Origin: Ferruginibacter sp.
Lineage (GTDB): Bacteria > Bacteroidota > Bacteroidia > Chitinophagales > Chitinophagaceae
NCBI GenBank assembly: GCA_025350645.1
Contig: JANXXM010000145.1
Span: 29,331 to 93,330, forward strand
DNA length: 64,000 nt
Direction of reading: 5' to 3'
A program made the translations under genes and the position numbers. Below the pieces are notes generated by a model. It did not search any database and had not been told where the DNA came from. It was given only the letters and a program-made list of their open reading frames with translations. Below, one piece after another: positions 56,071-64,000 of the stretch; the stretch's first letter is position 1, and each line of letters starts with the position of its first letter.

Positions 56071-56757
56071 ATGCGAATCTTTTATTTATCGCTTTTGTTA
56101 TTTTGCGCATGCAATTACAAACCTGCCCACCATAGTACCGCAGTAGCTCCACCAAAACAGGCAGAGAAAATTATCATGAATTATGACTCCTGTAAAATGG
56201 CCATCGCTATATTAAAAGACCAATATAAAACCGGCTGGCAAAAATTAACGACTAAAGAAAAAGGCAAATATTTTACTGATGCAGTAGTAAAAACTATTGT
56301 ACCCGCATGGATAGGTACAGCTTGGGATTTTAACGGCACTACAAAAGTGCCACAGCAGGGAAGTATTGCCTGCGGTTATTTTGTAACTACAGTTTTAAGA
56401 GATGCTGGCTTGCCTGTTGCAAGAATAAAACTAGCGCAGGCAGCATCGGAAACTATGATAAGAGCTGTGGTACAACCCAGGTACATCAAACGTTTTAGCA
56501 ATGTAACCATTAATGTTTTTATACAGGCTATAGAGGATGGCGGCGATGGCTTATACATTGTAGGGCTGGATAACCACACCGGTTTTATTTTTAAAGAAGG
56601 CAATGAAATTTCGTTTATACATTCCACTTTTGTAGGTACGAGAAATGTACACAAAGAACCTGCTGCAAATAGTGTAGTTTTAAACAGCAGCAGGTTTAAA
56701 GAAATAGGAAAAATAAGTGCCGATGAAATAACATTGAGTAAATGGATAAATAATTAA
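56071..56757 (+). CDS. Lipoprotein, possible NlpC/P60-like cysteine peptidase fold
   Basis: A protein of 228 residues with lipobox at LLFCAC. A Cys at the start of a helix (GSIACGYFVTTVLRDAGL) and a later His before a strand (VGLDNHTGFIFKEG) recall the Cys-His arrangement of NlpC/P60 and papain-like enzymes, but the similarity is distant. The protein would sit in the envelope. It is convergent with the decayed imelysin-type gene. Confidence 0.5.
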   Translation: MRIFYLSLLLFCACNYKPAHHSTAVAPPKQAEKIIMNYDSCKMAIAILKDQYKTGWQKLTTKEKGKYFTDAVVKTIVPAWIGTAWDFNGTTKVPQQGSIACGYFVTTVLRDAGLPVARIKLAQAASETMIRAVVQPRYIKRFSNVTINVFIQAIEDGGDGLYIVGLDNHTGFIFKEGNEISFIHSTFVGTRNVHKEPAANSVVLNSSRFKEIGKISADEITLSKWINN

Positions 56758-56774
56758 GGACTGTAAACATTTTT

Positions 56775-57251
56775 TTATAAGGACCGTATAAATTTTACAA
56801 GTGCTTTTCTATCTGCAACAGATAATGGAATAAATTTATCTTTGCAATTTGATTGCAACTCCGCATCCAGTGCCCTGTTCTTCATTTTCACTAAATCTTC
56901 TAAGCCGACACCTTTTCATGAAATTTTACTAAATATGCAGTGTACGCAGCGATCATTGCATCAAAAGGTTATTTCATTTTCCCACGTGCTGCGCATATCT
57001 TTCCACGCATTTTTTGCAAGAGTTAAATTTGCATCCGTTGTATTTGTATTTAATGTGATGATGCTATTATTTAAAACATCTGCCTTTTGTTTAAGTTCTG
57101 CATAACCAGGTATAGCTACTTTGTTTACAAAATCTGTTATGCCCGCATCCTTCTTAGCATTAAAATCATTAGCGGTATTAGTAGCCTCACTTTTATTACA
57201 TCCGGCAAAAATTATCACTGCACAAAAAGCAGGTAAGAATATTTTTTTCAT
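56775..57251 (-). pseudogene. Decayed imelysin-type lipoprotein gene (N-terminal fragment plus frameshifted C-terminal piece)
   Basis: Residues 1-96 (57251-56961) form a lipoprotein start (KKIFLPAFCAVIIFAGC) and an imelysin-like first region (DFVNKVAIPGYAELKQKA, AKNAWKDMRSTWE), but the frame stops at 56961 where imelysins go on for 250 or more residues. In other frames just downstream, AAYTAYLVKFHEK and then GVGLEDLVKMKNRALDAEL...ADRKALVKFIRSL (56912-56775) read as coding. The last part resembles the end of a diheme peroxidase or imelysin. A deletion joining two fragments is inferred. It follows the Rieske gene by 4 bases. Confidence 0.5.
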
Positions 57252-57255
57252 AGTT

Positions 57256-57696
57256 TTAGATTAGTTGTATAAATAAATTTGTTTCAGATACTATTGTTTT
57301 CAATTCTTTTAAAGGCAGTGCAGCAGGACCGTTAAGCACTTTTCCTTCTTTTGTAAATTTGCTGCCGTGAGCGCTGCAGGTATAACCATTGCCAGTAGGG
57401 ATAAGCTGGTTTTCGTAATGCGTACACATAAGCAGCAGCGTGCGATAATTATTATTCTCCATTTTTTCTATAGCAATTTCATACGGGTATTTGGGTATGG
57501 TTAATATGGTTAATGGGCTGTTGTTTTTTAAAGCTGATAACGGCACAGTTGCTATGCTATCTTTTACAATTACAGATTTTGCATCAGCCAATGTGATACC
57601 CGCTTTTGGACTGCATGCTTCTAACACAACTGCAAAACCTGCTGTACCCAGCAAGCATATTTTACAACTTTTCTTTAAAAATACTCTTCGCTCCAT
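57256..57696 (-). CDS. Rieske [2Fe-2S] protein, Tat-type signal
   Basis: A protein of 146 residues. A Tat-like start (MERRVFLKKSCKICLLG) is followed by a lipobox-like LEAC. Cluster ligands are MCTHYENQL (CxH) and TCSAHGSKF (CxxH). It is 9 bases after the porin gene, and the imelysin-type remnant follows, a grouping reminiscent of iron-uptake loci. It could transfer electrons to a lost peroxidase partner; that is inference. Confidence 0.88.
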   Translation of the reverse strand: MERRVFLKKSCKICLLGTAGFAVVLEACSPKAGITLADAKSVIVKDSIATVPLSALKNNSPLTILTIPKYPYEIAIEKMENNNYRTLLLMCTHYENQLIPTGNGYTCSAHGSKFTKEGKVLNGPAALPLKELKTIVSETNLFIQLI

Positions 57697-57705
57697 GTGG
57701 ATATA

Positions 57706-58941
57706 TTAAAATGAATAGCCAATGCCAAGGTTAAATATTTGATTGGTGCGATTGTACGGAAACCTTACCCGGCTTGGGTTTATAACAAGCGATGGATTTT
57801 CCTCCCCCGTATGAACAAGCCTCACATCTGCCTTTATAACCACATTTTTTACAGGTAAATACGTGAAGCCTAAAATTAAATGACTTTGTTTTTGTGTACC
57901 ATCATAAATACCATTTATAGCAATAGAGCTGTTAAGATCTAACATTTCATAACGGGAAAATATTTTCAACTGCTGCTCTTTCATTTTTTCTTTTCCGTAA
58001 AAAAGATCATAAGCAATTTCACCATAACCGCCATACATACTGCTTGCGGTGTTATTGGAATAGGTTTTATTTATTTGATTTGCTGCTGTAATATTTATGT
58101 AAGTAAACAGTGCTTTTGCGCTAAATGCATTTTTACTGTATTGAATATTTGTTTCGCCCATGTAAACCGGTAGCCCAAAAATACCGGAGTCAATGTTTAA
58201 ACTATCGCTTGCTCTTTTAGTGAGCCCGTTACTGCCGCCTGCATACCCGGAAAATTGAAAAATAAAATTCTTATAATAATATTGTAACGCACCGGTAACG
58301 GCAAGGTTATTTGCGGTAGCATTACTGCCCTCAAACCGCCCTCCTCTTAATCCGTTTCCATGTTCGAAACCACTGCTATTAAGCCCGTTCATTATAGCAA
58401 TACTATAATTAAGTGGCTTGTTCTTAAACCTTCCATAAAAGCCAATGCCCAGCTCTCTCCAGGTAGAGGGAATTACAATTTGCTCAACAATGGGGCGCTC
58501 AACACCATTAAAATTTACAGGTAAATGGTTTTCATTTATTAAACCTATACGTGGTATAAAAAGCCCTGCCACTATATATTTGCGGGCATTGAGGTTAAAC
58601 TTTAAATAGGCCTGTTCCATAGCAATTTCTCCATCGCCGCCACCGGTTACTTTTGCATTTTCTATTTCTAATTCGGAAAAAAAAGCTATTTTTTCGTTGA
58701 ACTGATGACCAACAAATAGCACCACTCTTTCTAAATTCATAGTGGATTGCTGTGCATTAAAATCTCTGCGGTACAATGCGCTGCCGTAGCCAGATAATAC
58801 AGTTTTTGATTTTGATACACCGGCATTCAAAGAATCTTCGTTTGTAATTAATAACTGTTGTGCTGGTGTGCGAACGATTTGTGCGTTTGCACAGAAAAAT
58901 AATAATAATAAAATTGCTGTAGCAATAAAAGATTTAAACAT
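57706..58941 (-). CDS. Outer-membrane porin, OprO/OprP-like
   Basis: A beta-barrel protein of 411 residues with signal peptide (FKSFIATAILLLLFFCANAQ) and alternating aromatic strands ending in a C-terminal Phe (NLGIGYSF), as in outer-membrane barrels. Patterns such as FFSELEIENAKVTGGGDGEIAMEQAY fit phosphate-selective-porin-like proteins of Bacteroidota. The solute is unknown. It heads a minus-strand unit with the Rieske protein. Confidence 0.8.
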   Translation of the reverse strand: MFKSFIATAILLLLFFCANAQIVRTPAQQLLITNEDSLNAGVSKSKTVLSGYGSALYRRDFNAQQSTMNLERVVLFVGHQFNEKIAFFSELEIENAKVTGGGDGEIAMEQAYLKFNLNARKYIVAGLFIPRIGLINENHLPVNFNGVERPIVEQIVIPSTWRELGIGFYGRFKNKPLNYSIAIMNGLNSSGFEHGNGLRGGRFEGSNATANNLAVTGALQYYYKNFIFQFSGYAGGSNGLTKRASDSLNIDSGIFGLPVYMGETNIQYSKNAFSAKALFTYINITAANQINKTYSNNTASSMYGGYGEIAYDLFYGKEKMKEQQLKIFSRYEMLDLNSSIAINGIYDGTQKQSHLILGFTYLPVKNVVIKADVRLVHTGEENPSLVINPSRVRFPYNRTNQIFNLGIGYSF

Positions 58942-59187
58942 GTTGCAAAAGTGAAAATATTTGTACGGCTTCCCAACCGCTATCGGGAAAAAGGAATGCC
59001 GAATCGGGAAAAAATAGAATAGACAATTTTATTTTTAATTACCCGGTTTGTTGTAGTTGCACTGCTCAACAATATGTTGCAGTAAAAGTTCTCAAATAAC
59101 TAAAACGGTGATTTTTTAAAAAGAGAAAAAGTTAATAGAATGCAGTAAGGCCATACTTGTTACCCGGCGCACAAAAACAAAAACATT

Positions 59188-59195
59188 TATATTTG
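59188..59195 (+). promoter_or_regulatory. -7 promoter element abutting glyS
   Basis: TATATTTG matches TAnnTTTG and ends 7 bases before the glyS ATG, predicting a leaderless or nearly leaderless transcript. Confidence 0.45.
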
Positions 59196-59202
59196 CAGCC
59201 TT

Positions 59203-60663
59203 ATGGCAAATGAAGCAAATAATTTCGCAGAAATAATATCTCATTGTAAAGAATACGGATATATTTTTCAAAGCAGTGAGTTGTACGACGGGCTTGCGGC
59301 AGTGTATGATTACGGGCAAATGGGTGCGCAACTTAAAAAAAATTTACGGGATGCCTGGTGGAAGAGTATGACTCAGCTACACGAAAACATTGTGGGTATA
59401 GATGCTGCCATTTTTATGCACCCCACAGTGTGGAAGGCGAGCGGACACGTGGATAATTTTAGCGACCCGATGATTGATAATAAAGACAGTAATAAGCGGT
59501 ACAGGGTAGATCATTTAATAGAAGGATTTGCAGAGGAGCAGAAAGCAGCAGGCAAAGAGCAGTTGGCAGATGAAGTGCTTACACAAATGGATATTCTTAT
59601 TGCTGCAAGCGATTATGCAGGACTTAAAAAACTGATAGAAGATAATAAAATAAAATGCGCCATCAGCAAAACCTGCAACTGGACTGACGTACGGGATTTT
59701 AACCTCATGTTCAGTACTAAAATAGGAAGTGTATCCGAAGAAGCCGATACCATTTATTTACGACCAGAAACAGCTCAGGGAATTTTTGTAAATTTTTTAA
59801 ACGTGCAAAAAAGTGGCCGTATGAAAATACCTTTTGGTATTGCACAAACAGGCAAAGCTTTTAGAAACGAAATTGTAGCCCGCCAGTTTATTTTTCGCAT
59901 GAGGGAGTTTGAGCAAATGGAAATGCAGTTTTTTATAAGACCTGGCACGCAAATGCAATGGTACAATTACTGGAAAGGTGAACGCAAAAAATGGCATGAA
60001 GGTATTGGTATTCCTGCAGAGAAATTACGTTTTCATGATCATGTAAAACTGGCACACTATGCCGATGCTGCGCTGGATATTGAATTTGAATTTCCCTTTG
60101 GCTGGAAGGAACTGGAAGGTATACACAGCCGTACAGATTATGACCTTACGCAGCATGCAACTTTTAGCAAAAAGAAAATACAGTATTTTGATAATGACTT
60201 AAACGAAGAGGGAAAACCTTACGGAAATTATCCGCCGTATGTGGTAGAAACTTCTGTAGGATTAGATCGTTTGTTTCTCACCATTTTAAGCCTGGCATAC
60301 ACTAATGAAAAATGGACGAAAGAAGGTGGCACACCAGATGGCAGAGTGGTGTTAAAAATTCCTGCAAAACTGGCTCCTGTAAAACTGGCTATACTTCCGT
60401 TATTAAAAAAAGATGGCTTGCCAGAAATTGCAACAGCATTAATGAACAATTGCAAACAAAGCTTCCATTGTTTTTATGAAGAAAAAGATGCCATAGGAAA
60501 ACGCTATCGCCGTATGGATGCAGTGGGCACGCCGTTTTGTGTAACCATAGATCATCAAACAAAAGAAGACAATACTGTTACTATTCGCTATAGAGATGAT
60601 ATGAGGCAGGAGCGAATTGCGTTGAGTGAGGTAAAAGGTTTGGTGGAGAAATTGATTGAATAA
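59203..60663 (+). CDS. glyS: Glycine--tRNA ligase (homodimeric)
   Basis: Class II synthetase of 486 residues, of the single-chain alpha2 type. Landmarks are YDYGQMGAQLKKNLRDAWW, TIYLRPETAQGIFVNFLNV, IAQTGKAFRNEIVARQF, RMREFEQMEMQFF and the C-terminal anticodon-binding domain (about 385-486). The start is the ATG 7 bases after a -7 promoter element. A short Glu/Ala-rich stretch (EEQKAAGKEQLADE, about residues 109-122) lies in a region where lengths vary among homologues. Confidence 0.95.
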   Translation: MANEANNFAEIISHCKEYGYIFQSSELYDGLAAVYDYGQMGAQLKKNLRDAWWKSMTQLHENIVGIDAAIFMHPTVWKASGHVDNFSDPMIDNKDSNKRYRVDHLIEGFAEEQKAAGKEQLADEVLTQMDILIAASDYAGLKKLIEDNKIKCAISKTCNWTDVRDFNLMFSTKIGSVSEEADTIYLRPETAQGIFVNFLNVQKSGRMKIPFGIAQTGKAFRNEIVARQFIFRMREFEQMEMQFFIRPGTQMQWYNYWKGERKKWHEGIGIPAEKLRFHDHVKLAHYADAALDIEFEFPFGWKELEGIHSRTDYDLTQHATFSKKKIQYFDNDLNEEGKPYGNYPPYVVETSVGLDRLFLTILSLAYTNEKWTKEGGTPDGRVVLKIPAKLAPVKLAILPLLKKDGLPEIATALMNNCKQSFHCFYEEKDAIGKRYRRMDAVGTPFCVTIDHQTKEDNTVTIRYRDDMRQERIALSEVKGLVEKLIE

Positions 60664-60686
60664 TTTTGAATTTATAAAATATTGAG

Positions 60687-61496
60687 GTGAAAAATATTGA
60701 TGAAATAGTTTTATTGATGGATAAATTTAATTCGTTGAATTTATCCGATGTATTGGATTTTGAAAAATTCAATCAGTATGCCATTACGCACCACTCTACC
60801 ACTATTGAAGGAAGTACACTTACCGAAGTAGAAACAAGGCTTTTATTAGATGAAGGAATAACACCTGCGGGAAAACCACTCCTTCACAGTCTTATGGTTC
60901 AAGACCATTTTAAAGCATTACAATTTAGTATTGCTGAAACTAAAACGAAACGAAAAATAACTTCCAATTTTATTTGTGAAATAAATGCCCAGGTAATGAA
61001 AAATACTGGAAGTATTTATAATACTATATTTGGAGAAATAGATGTTACAAAAGGAAAGTTTAGAAAAGGAAATGTGAGTGCCGGGAATAGCTATTTTGTA
61101 AATTATGATAAGGTAGAAAAATTGGTAACTGGGCTTTGTGAAAAGATAAATAATAAACTGGACAATAATAATTCTATTGAGGAAAAATTAAACCTTTCTT
61201 TTGATGCACATTTTGAGTTGGTAAGTATTCATCCTTTTTATGATGGCAATGGTAGAACGAGTAGTTTATTGATGAACTATTTGCAAGTTTTTTTTAACCT
61301 GCCAATGGCAATCGTTTTTAAAGAAGATAAAGCAGCTTATTTTGAAGCCTTACAAGCGACTAGAAAAAAAGAGGATATAAATATTTTTAGAGATTTTATG
61401 TACGCTCAATATGAAAAATATTTGCATAAAGAAATTACTGCGTACGAAGAAATGCTGAACAATAAAAAAGATACCCACTACCGTTTTCTAATTTAA
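60687..61496 (+). CDS. Fic-domain protein (AMPylator-like)
   Basis: A protein of 269 residues. The catalytic Fic motif is complete: HPFYDGNGRTSSLLMN. An N-terminal inhibitory-helix motif (STTIEGSTLT, fitting S/TxxxEG/N) marks it as a class II Fic protein that can inhibit itself. No partner antitoxin gene is adjacent. The start is a GTG at 60687; a downstream ATG at residue 12 is possible. It is 23 bases after glyS and could be co-transcribed. Target unknown. Confidence 0.88.
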   Translation: MKNIDEIVLLMDKFNSLNLSDVLDFEKFNQYAITHHSTTIEGSTLTEVETRLLLDEGITPAGKPLLHSLMVQDHFKALQFSIAETKTKRKITSNFICEINAQVMKNTGSIYNTIFGEIDVTKGKFRKGNVSAGNSYFVNYDKVEKLVTGLCEKINNKLDNNNSIEEKLNLSFDAHFELVSIHPFYDGNGRTSSLLMNYLQVFFNLPMAIVFKEDKAAYFEALQATRKKEDINIFRDFMYAQYEKYLHKEITAYEEMLNNKKDTHYRFLI

Positions 61497-61499
61497 AAT

Positions 61500-62225
61500 T
61501 CACCCATACAACTCCTGGTGAATTGCTTTTCTATCATAGCCGAGTGCAATGATCCTGCTCTTTGCTTCGTCTATCATTGCCTTCCACCCGCAGAGCATAA
61601 AATTTGCTGCAGGGTTTTGTTGTGTATGTAAAATATTTTCGTACACTGCATGTACATAGCCAGATGCACCTTCCCAGTTTTCTCTGCTTAGTGTGGGGAT
61701 GTAGTGAAAACCTTCCATGCTATCACTCAAAGATTTTAATTCTTCAAAATAAAGTAAATCAGCTTTTGTACGGCAACCAAATAAAAGATAAATATTTTTA
61801 TGCGTTACATTATGCAGTTTTATGTATTGCGCCATACTACGAAAGGGGGCAATACCTGTACCGGTGCAAATAAGAAACAAATCATTTTCCAATGCATGTT
61901 CTCCTAATGTAAAAACACCAACAGGTGCACGCAGGGTAAGTGCTGTGCCTTCTTTTACTTCATTAAACAAATAAGCAGTACCAGCACCACCATCTAATTG
62001 TACAATACAAAGTTCAAAAATATTTGTACCGTTTGGCCAGCTTGCAATGGAATAACTGCGCCAGCGTTTATTGGGTTTTTCGTGTATGGGAAGATCGATG
62101 GTTACAAACTGCCCGGGTTTAAAATCAAAAATTTCCAGCTCCGGTATTTGTATGAAGAACCGGCGGGTGTTGTGCGTTTGCTGTTCAATTTTTATAACGG
62201 TTGCTGTTTGCCAGGGTTGTAGCAT
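61500..62225 (-). CDS. Ferredoxin--NADP reductase-like flavoprotein
   Basis: A protein of 241 residues. The FAD domain has FKPGQFVTIDLP and RWRSYSIAS (RxYS). The NAD(P) domain has LICTGTGIAPFRSM, LLFGCRTKADLLYFEE and MLCGWKAMIDEA. There is no ferredoxin domain. The start at 62225 (MLQPWQTATVIKI) is set by the fold; a 16-codon extension is possible but unlikely. It converges with the Fic gene, with 3 bases between the stops. Confidence 0.88.
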   Translation of the reverse strand: MLQPWQTATVIKIEQQTHNTRRFFIQIPELEIFDFKPGQFVTIDLPIHEKPNKRWRSYSIASWPNGTNIFELCIVQLDGGAGTAYLFNEVKEGTALTLRAPVGVFTLGEHALENDLFLICTGTGIAPFRSMAQYIKLHNVTHKNIYLLFGCRTKADLLYFEELKSLSDSMEGFHYIPTLSRENWEGASGYVHAVYENILHTQQNPAANFMLCGWKAMIDEAKSRIIALGYDRKAIHQELYG

Positions 62226-62551
62226 AAAAAGTTTTTTATGTAAGGTATGTTTTATTGATAAAACAGAAAACATATCTGCTCGTGAAACTAAAATCTTATT
62301 TATTGAAAATTAATACCCGAGAATGTTGGATATAAATAAGCAAAAAACCAATTGACTGTACGTGCGGCAAAAGGCGGAGACTTTGCGGCGAAATACAAGT
62401 ACCAAAAAAAGCAAATTACGAAAATAGCAGATCGGCTTATGAGAGATGAAGCCTCGGCACCTAAAGGATTTGGAGCAACAACAAAATTAAAAACTCTATA
62501 ATACTTTATATTTTGAATGCAGTAAATAAAATTAATGGTTGATATAAATAA
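62226..62551. other. Intergenic region with a short coding-like frame
   Basis: 326 bases. On the plus strand a short open frame (62340-62501, 53 codons after an in-frame stop) encodes a charged, coding-looking peptide (AKGGDFAAKYKYQKKQ, then RLMRDEASAPKGFG). It has no ATG start and no recognised homology. It may be the tail of a deleted gene or chance. Confidence 0.35.
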
Positions 62552-63859
62552 TCAGATATATTTTGCCTTAATTCTTGCTTCACTATTTTTAAAAGGACCG
62601 GTATTAAAATTATATACTAGTAGTTTTGTTTGATTGCCATTTTTAAGCATTTTTTTTGCCTCTCTAAAATCTTGATTGGCGTTTGCAAGTCTTTCAAAGA
62701 AAACACTTTCATGTTTTGCAAGATTACTAAAATCGTAGGTTTTGCTCTTTTGCATTTCCAGAGATATTATTAATTCTTTTTCACCATTTATGTTTTCATT
62801 TGCAGATAATGCGAACGAATTAATTTGGCTAATAAGTTCGGGTAAGTTGTATAAAGTTTCCTGTACATCAGTCGGGCTAATATTTGCACCAAAAAAAGAA
62901 ACGGTCATATCTGCTCTGCCGTAGTGAAAAAGCAACGGTAAATCTGTTTTTGGTTTTACGATATTCTTTTCGTCAATATTTAATTCTTTAAGCAGGGCAT
63001 AAAAACTTTTCATTTGTAAAACATGCCCTTTATCATGAATGTTATACCTTATTTTTGGCGCAATATAACCACTGCGGCAAACGGTGATTATTAATTCTCC
63101 TTTATCAGAACTTTCAATTAAAAAATCAGCAGGGTTATATTGGAACACCATTGGCATGGCGCCTTCGTGTTTCAATATTTTCTTACGCAAATCATTGTTG
63201 GCTTCTATTAATTTTCTGATACTAATAGTAGCATCATTTTCAGCTGAAATGTTTAATTCAATATCAGACGCACCATAAGAACTGTACACATTTTTTATAC
63301 CCTTTTTTATTAAGTACGCTCTCATATTTTCCGACATTGATTCGCCTCCTAATATTAACGATACATTATAAGCATGCCAATCAATAGCAGCTTCATCGAT
63401 CAGCATTTTAAAAAATGGTGGATAACCCATTAGTATGTATTTGTGTGCTTTGCCAAAATGAAGGAGGGTATTTTCAATTTTAATTTTATCAGGTCCTATT
63501 GATTTTAAAGTAGAAATTTTAGAGCAACTCATAGTAACATTTACTCCTGTAGCCCAAGGGCCCATAGCAAAGGCATTGATTATGAAAAGTGGTTCTTTTC
63601 CAAATAAATTTCTCATACCAAATTGTATCATTCGGGCGTTTATTTCCCTTTCTTTGCGCCCTCTTGCCCAGTTAGTAGCTATGCCGCTACTGCCAGATGA
63701 CTCATCAATAATTACCGAGTGGTTTGGCATATTTCCATAGATACATCTCTCTTTTATAGAAAATTGATTTACATAATTTTCTTTATCTGTAAATGGTATT
63801 TCGTTTATGTTTGGCACAATACCTTTAAAAGACACATTAGAAAACCCTTGCGATTGCAA
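62552..63859 (-). CDS. PaaK/LuxE-like AMP-dependent ligase
   Basis: Adenylate-forming enzyme of the phenylacetate-CoA ligase/acyl-protein synthetase type, 435 residues from the TTG at 63859. The P-loop is DESSGSSGIATNWARG; YSSYGASDIELNI corresponds to the YG.SE motif. Family-like sequence continues in frame upstream (YAKKKVPAYKSF) as far as an in-frame TGA at 63937-63935, but without any ATG, GTG or TTG, so the true start is uncertain. The natural acyl substrate is unknown. Confidence 0.8.
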   Translation of the reverse strand: MQSQGFSNVSFKGIVPNINEIPFTDKENYVNQFSIKERCIYGNMPNHSVIIDESSGSSGIATNWARGRKEREINARMIQFGMRNLFGKEPLFIINAFAMGPWATGVNVTMSCSKISTLKSIGPDKIKIENTLLHFGKAHKYILMGYPPFFKMLIDEAAIDWHAYNVSLILGGESMSENMRAYLIKKGIKNVYSSYGASDIELNISAENDATISIRKLIEANNDLRKKILKHEGAMPMVFQYNPADFLIESSDKGELIITVCRSGYIAPKIRYNIHDKGHVLQMKSFYALLKELNIDEKNIVKPKTDLPLLFHYGRADMTVSFFGANISPTDVQETLYNLPELISQINSFALSANENINGEKELIISLEMQKSKTYDFSNLAKHESVFFERLANANQDFREAKKMLKNGNQTKLLVYNFNTGPFKNSEARIKAKYI

Positions 63860-63905
63860 AAAAGATTTATACGCCGGTACTTTCTTTTTAGCATAAAAAA
63901 AGTTT

Positions 63906-64000
63906 ATGCAAGTAAATTCAAGAAGATTATTTATTCAAAAAACTGCTGCAACTGCATTGGTTGCATTATTTACAAACTCTGTCACAAAGCTCTTTGCCAT
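63906..64000 (+). CDS. Tat-exported protein, 3' partial
   Basis: A frame starts at the ATG at 63906 and runs off the window. The visible 31 residues are a classic twin-arginine signal: NSRRLFIQKTAATALVALF, with a following polar and Ala-containing region. The family cannot be told. It is divergent from the PaaK-like ligase gene, and its first bases overlap the upstream coding-like extension of that gene on the other strand. Confidence 0.6.
   Translation, partial: MQVNSRRLFIQKTAATALVALFTNSVTKLFA

Noticed and set aside
56842..57105. 87-residue plus-strand open frame
   Set aside because: It lies antisense to the decayed imelysin-type gene, starts without a plausible leader and shows no domain.
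63935..64000. Minus-strand ATG at the window edge as the true ligase start with a TGA read through
   Set aside because: It would require TGA to be read as an amino acid, while trmB in the same window uses TGA as a normal stop, and the region is better explained by the plus-strand Tat signal.

Overview
The window looks like a chromosomal segment of a Bacteroidota bacterium, most likely of the family Chitinophagaceae or close kin. The DNA is AT-rich. Several genes are preceded by the Bacteroidota -7 promoter element TAnnTTTG. The gene content also fits: alternative complex III with an aa3-type oxidase, DUF6787, DUF5522 and DUF6970 proteins, paired M16 peptidases, and an AtpB with a long exported N-terminus. 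No rRNA, tRNA, CRISPR array, complete insertion sequence or prophage was found. The species cannot be named from sequence alone.

Layout. 1-10.7 kb is mostly housekeeping: an AlkA-type glycosylase cut by the window edge, a PaaG-like enoyl-CoA isomerase, a double-OmpA protein, a CPBP membrane protein, Obg, small exported proteins, a geranylgeranyl-reductase-like flavoprotein, exonuclease VII (xseA-xseB), and a plus-strand run trmB-DUF5522-alkyltransferase-like-S1 protein. 10.7-27.3 kb is one long minus-strand respiratory block. Read in transcription order it is actA-B-C-D-E-F, cox subunits II and I, heme O synthase, two subunit III genes, subunit IV, a terminator, then SCO1 and a DUF420 protein. 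Together these would carry electrons from menaquinol through alternative complex III to an aa3-type oxidase and supply the heme and copper for it. 27.5-31.2 kb holds a DUF6787-PurN fusion and a partial ATP synthase operon (atpB-E-F-H, with no atpA or atpG behind it). 31.4-34.8 kb is an active/inactive M16 peptidase pair.

35-52 kb carries an aminotransferase, a tiny lipoprotein, two glycosyltransferases, a repeat-rich 0.9-kb intergenic region in front of mutL, a fructan/sucrose utilisation set (GH32, fructokinase, MFS sugar porter), a D-Ala-D-Ala carboxypeptidase, a NUMOD4/HNH protein, a divergent arginase-family protein, a thioredoxin-fold protein, a MerR regulator and an M23 peptidase. 52-64 kb carries alaS, glyS, exported proteins, a porin-Rieske pair trailed by what looks like a decayed imelysin-type gene, a Fic protein, a ferredoxin-NADP reductase-like flavoprotein and a PaaK-like AMP ligase. 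At the right edge is the beginning of a Tat-exported protein.

No complete new defence or mobile system was recognised. The least explained structure lies between genes. It comprises an eight-copy 61-bp tandem array and a nested foldback upstream of mutL, a roughly 240-bp foldback element upstream of alaS, a perfect 16-bp inverted repeat between atpB and atpE, and palindromic or low-complexity repeats that seem to have been absorbed in frame into alaS.
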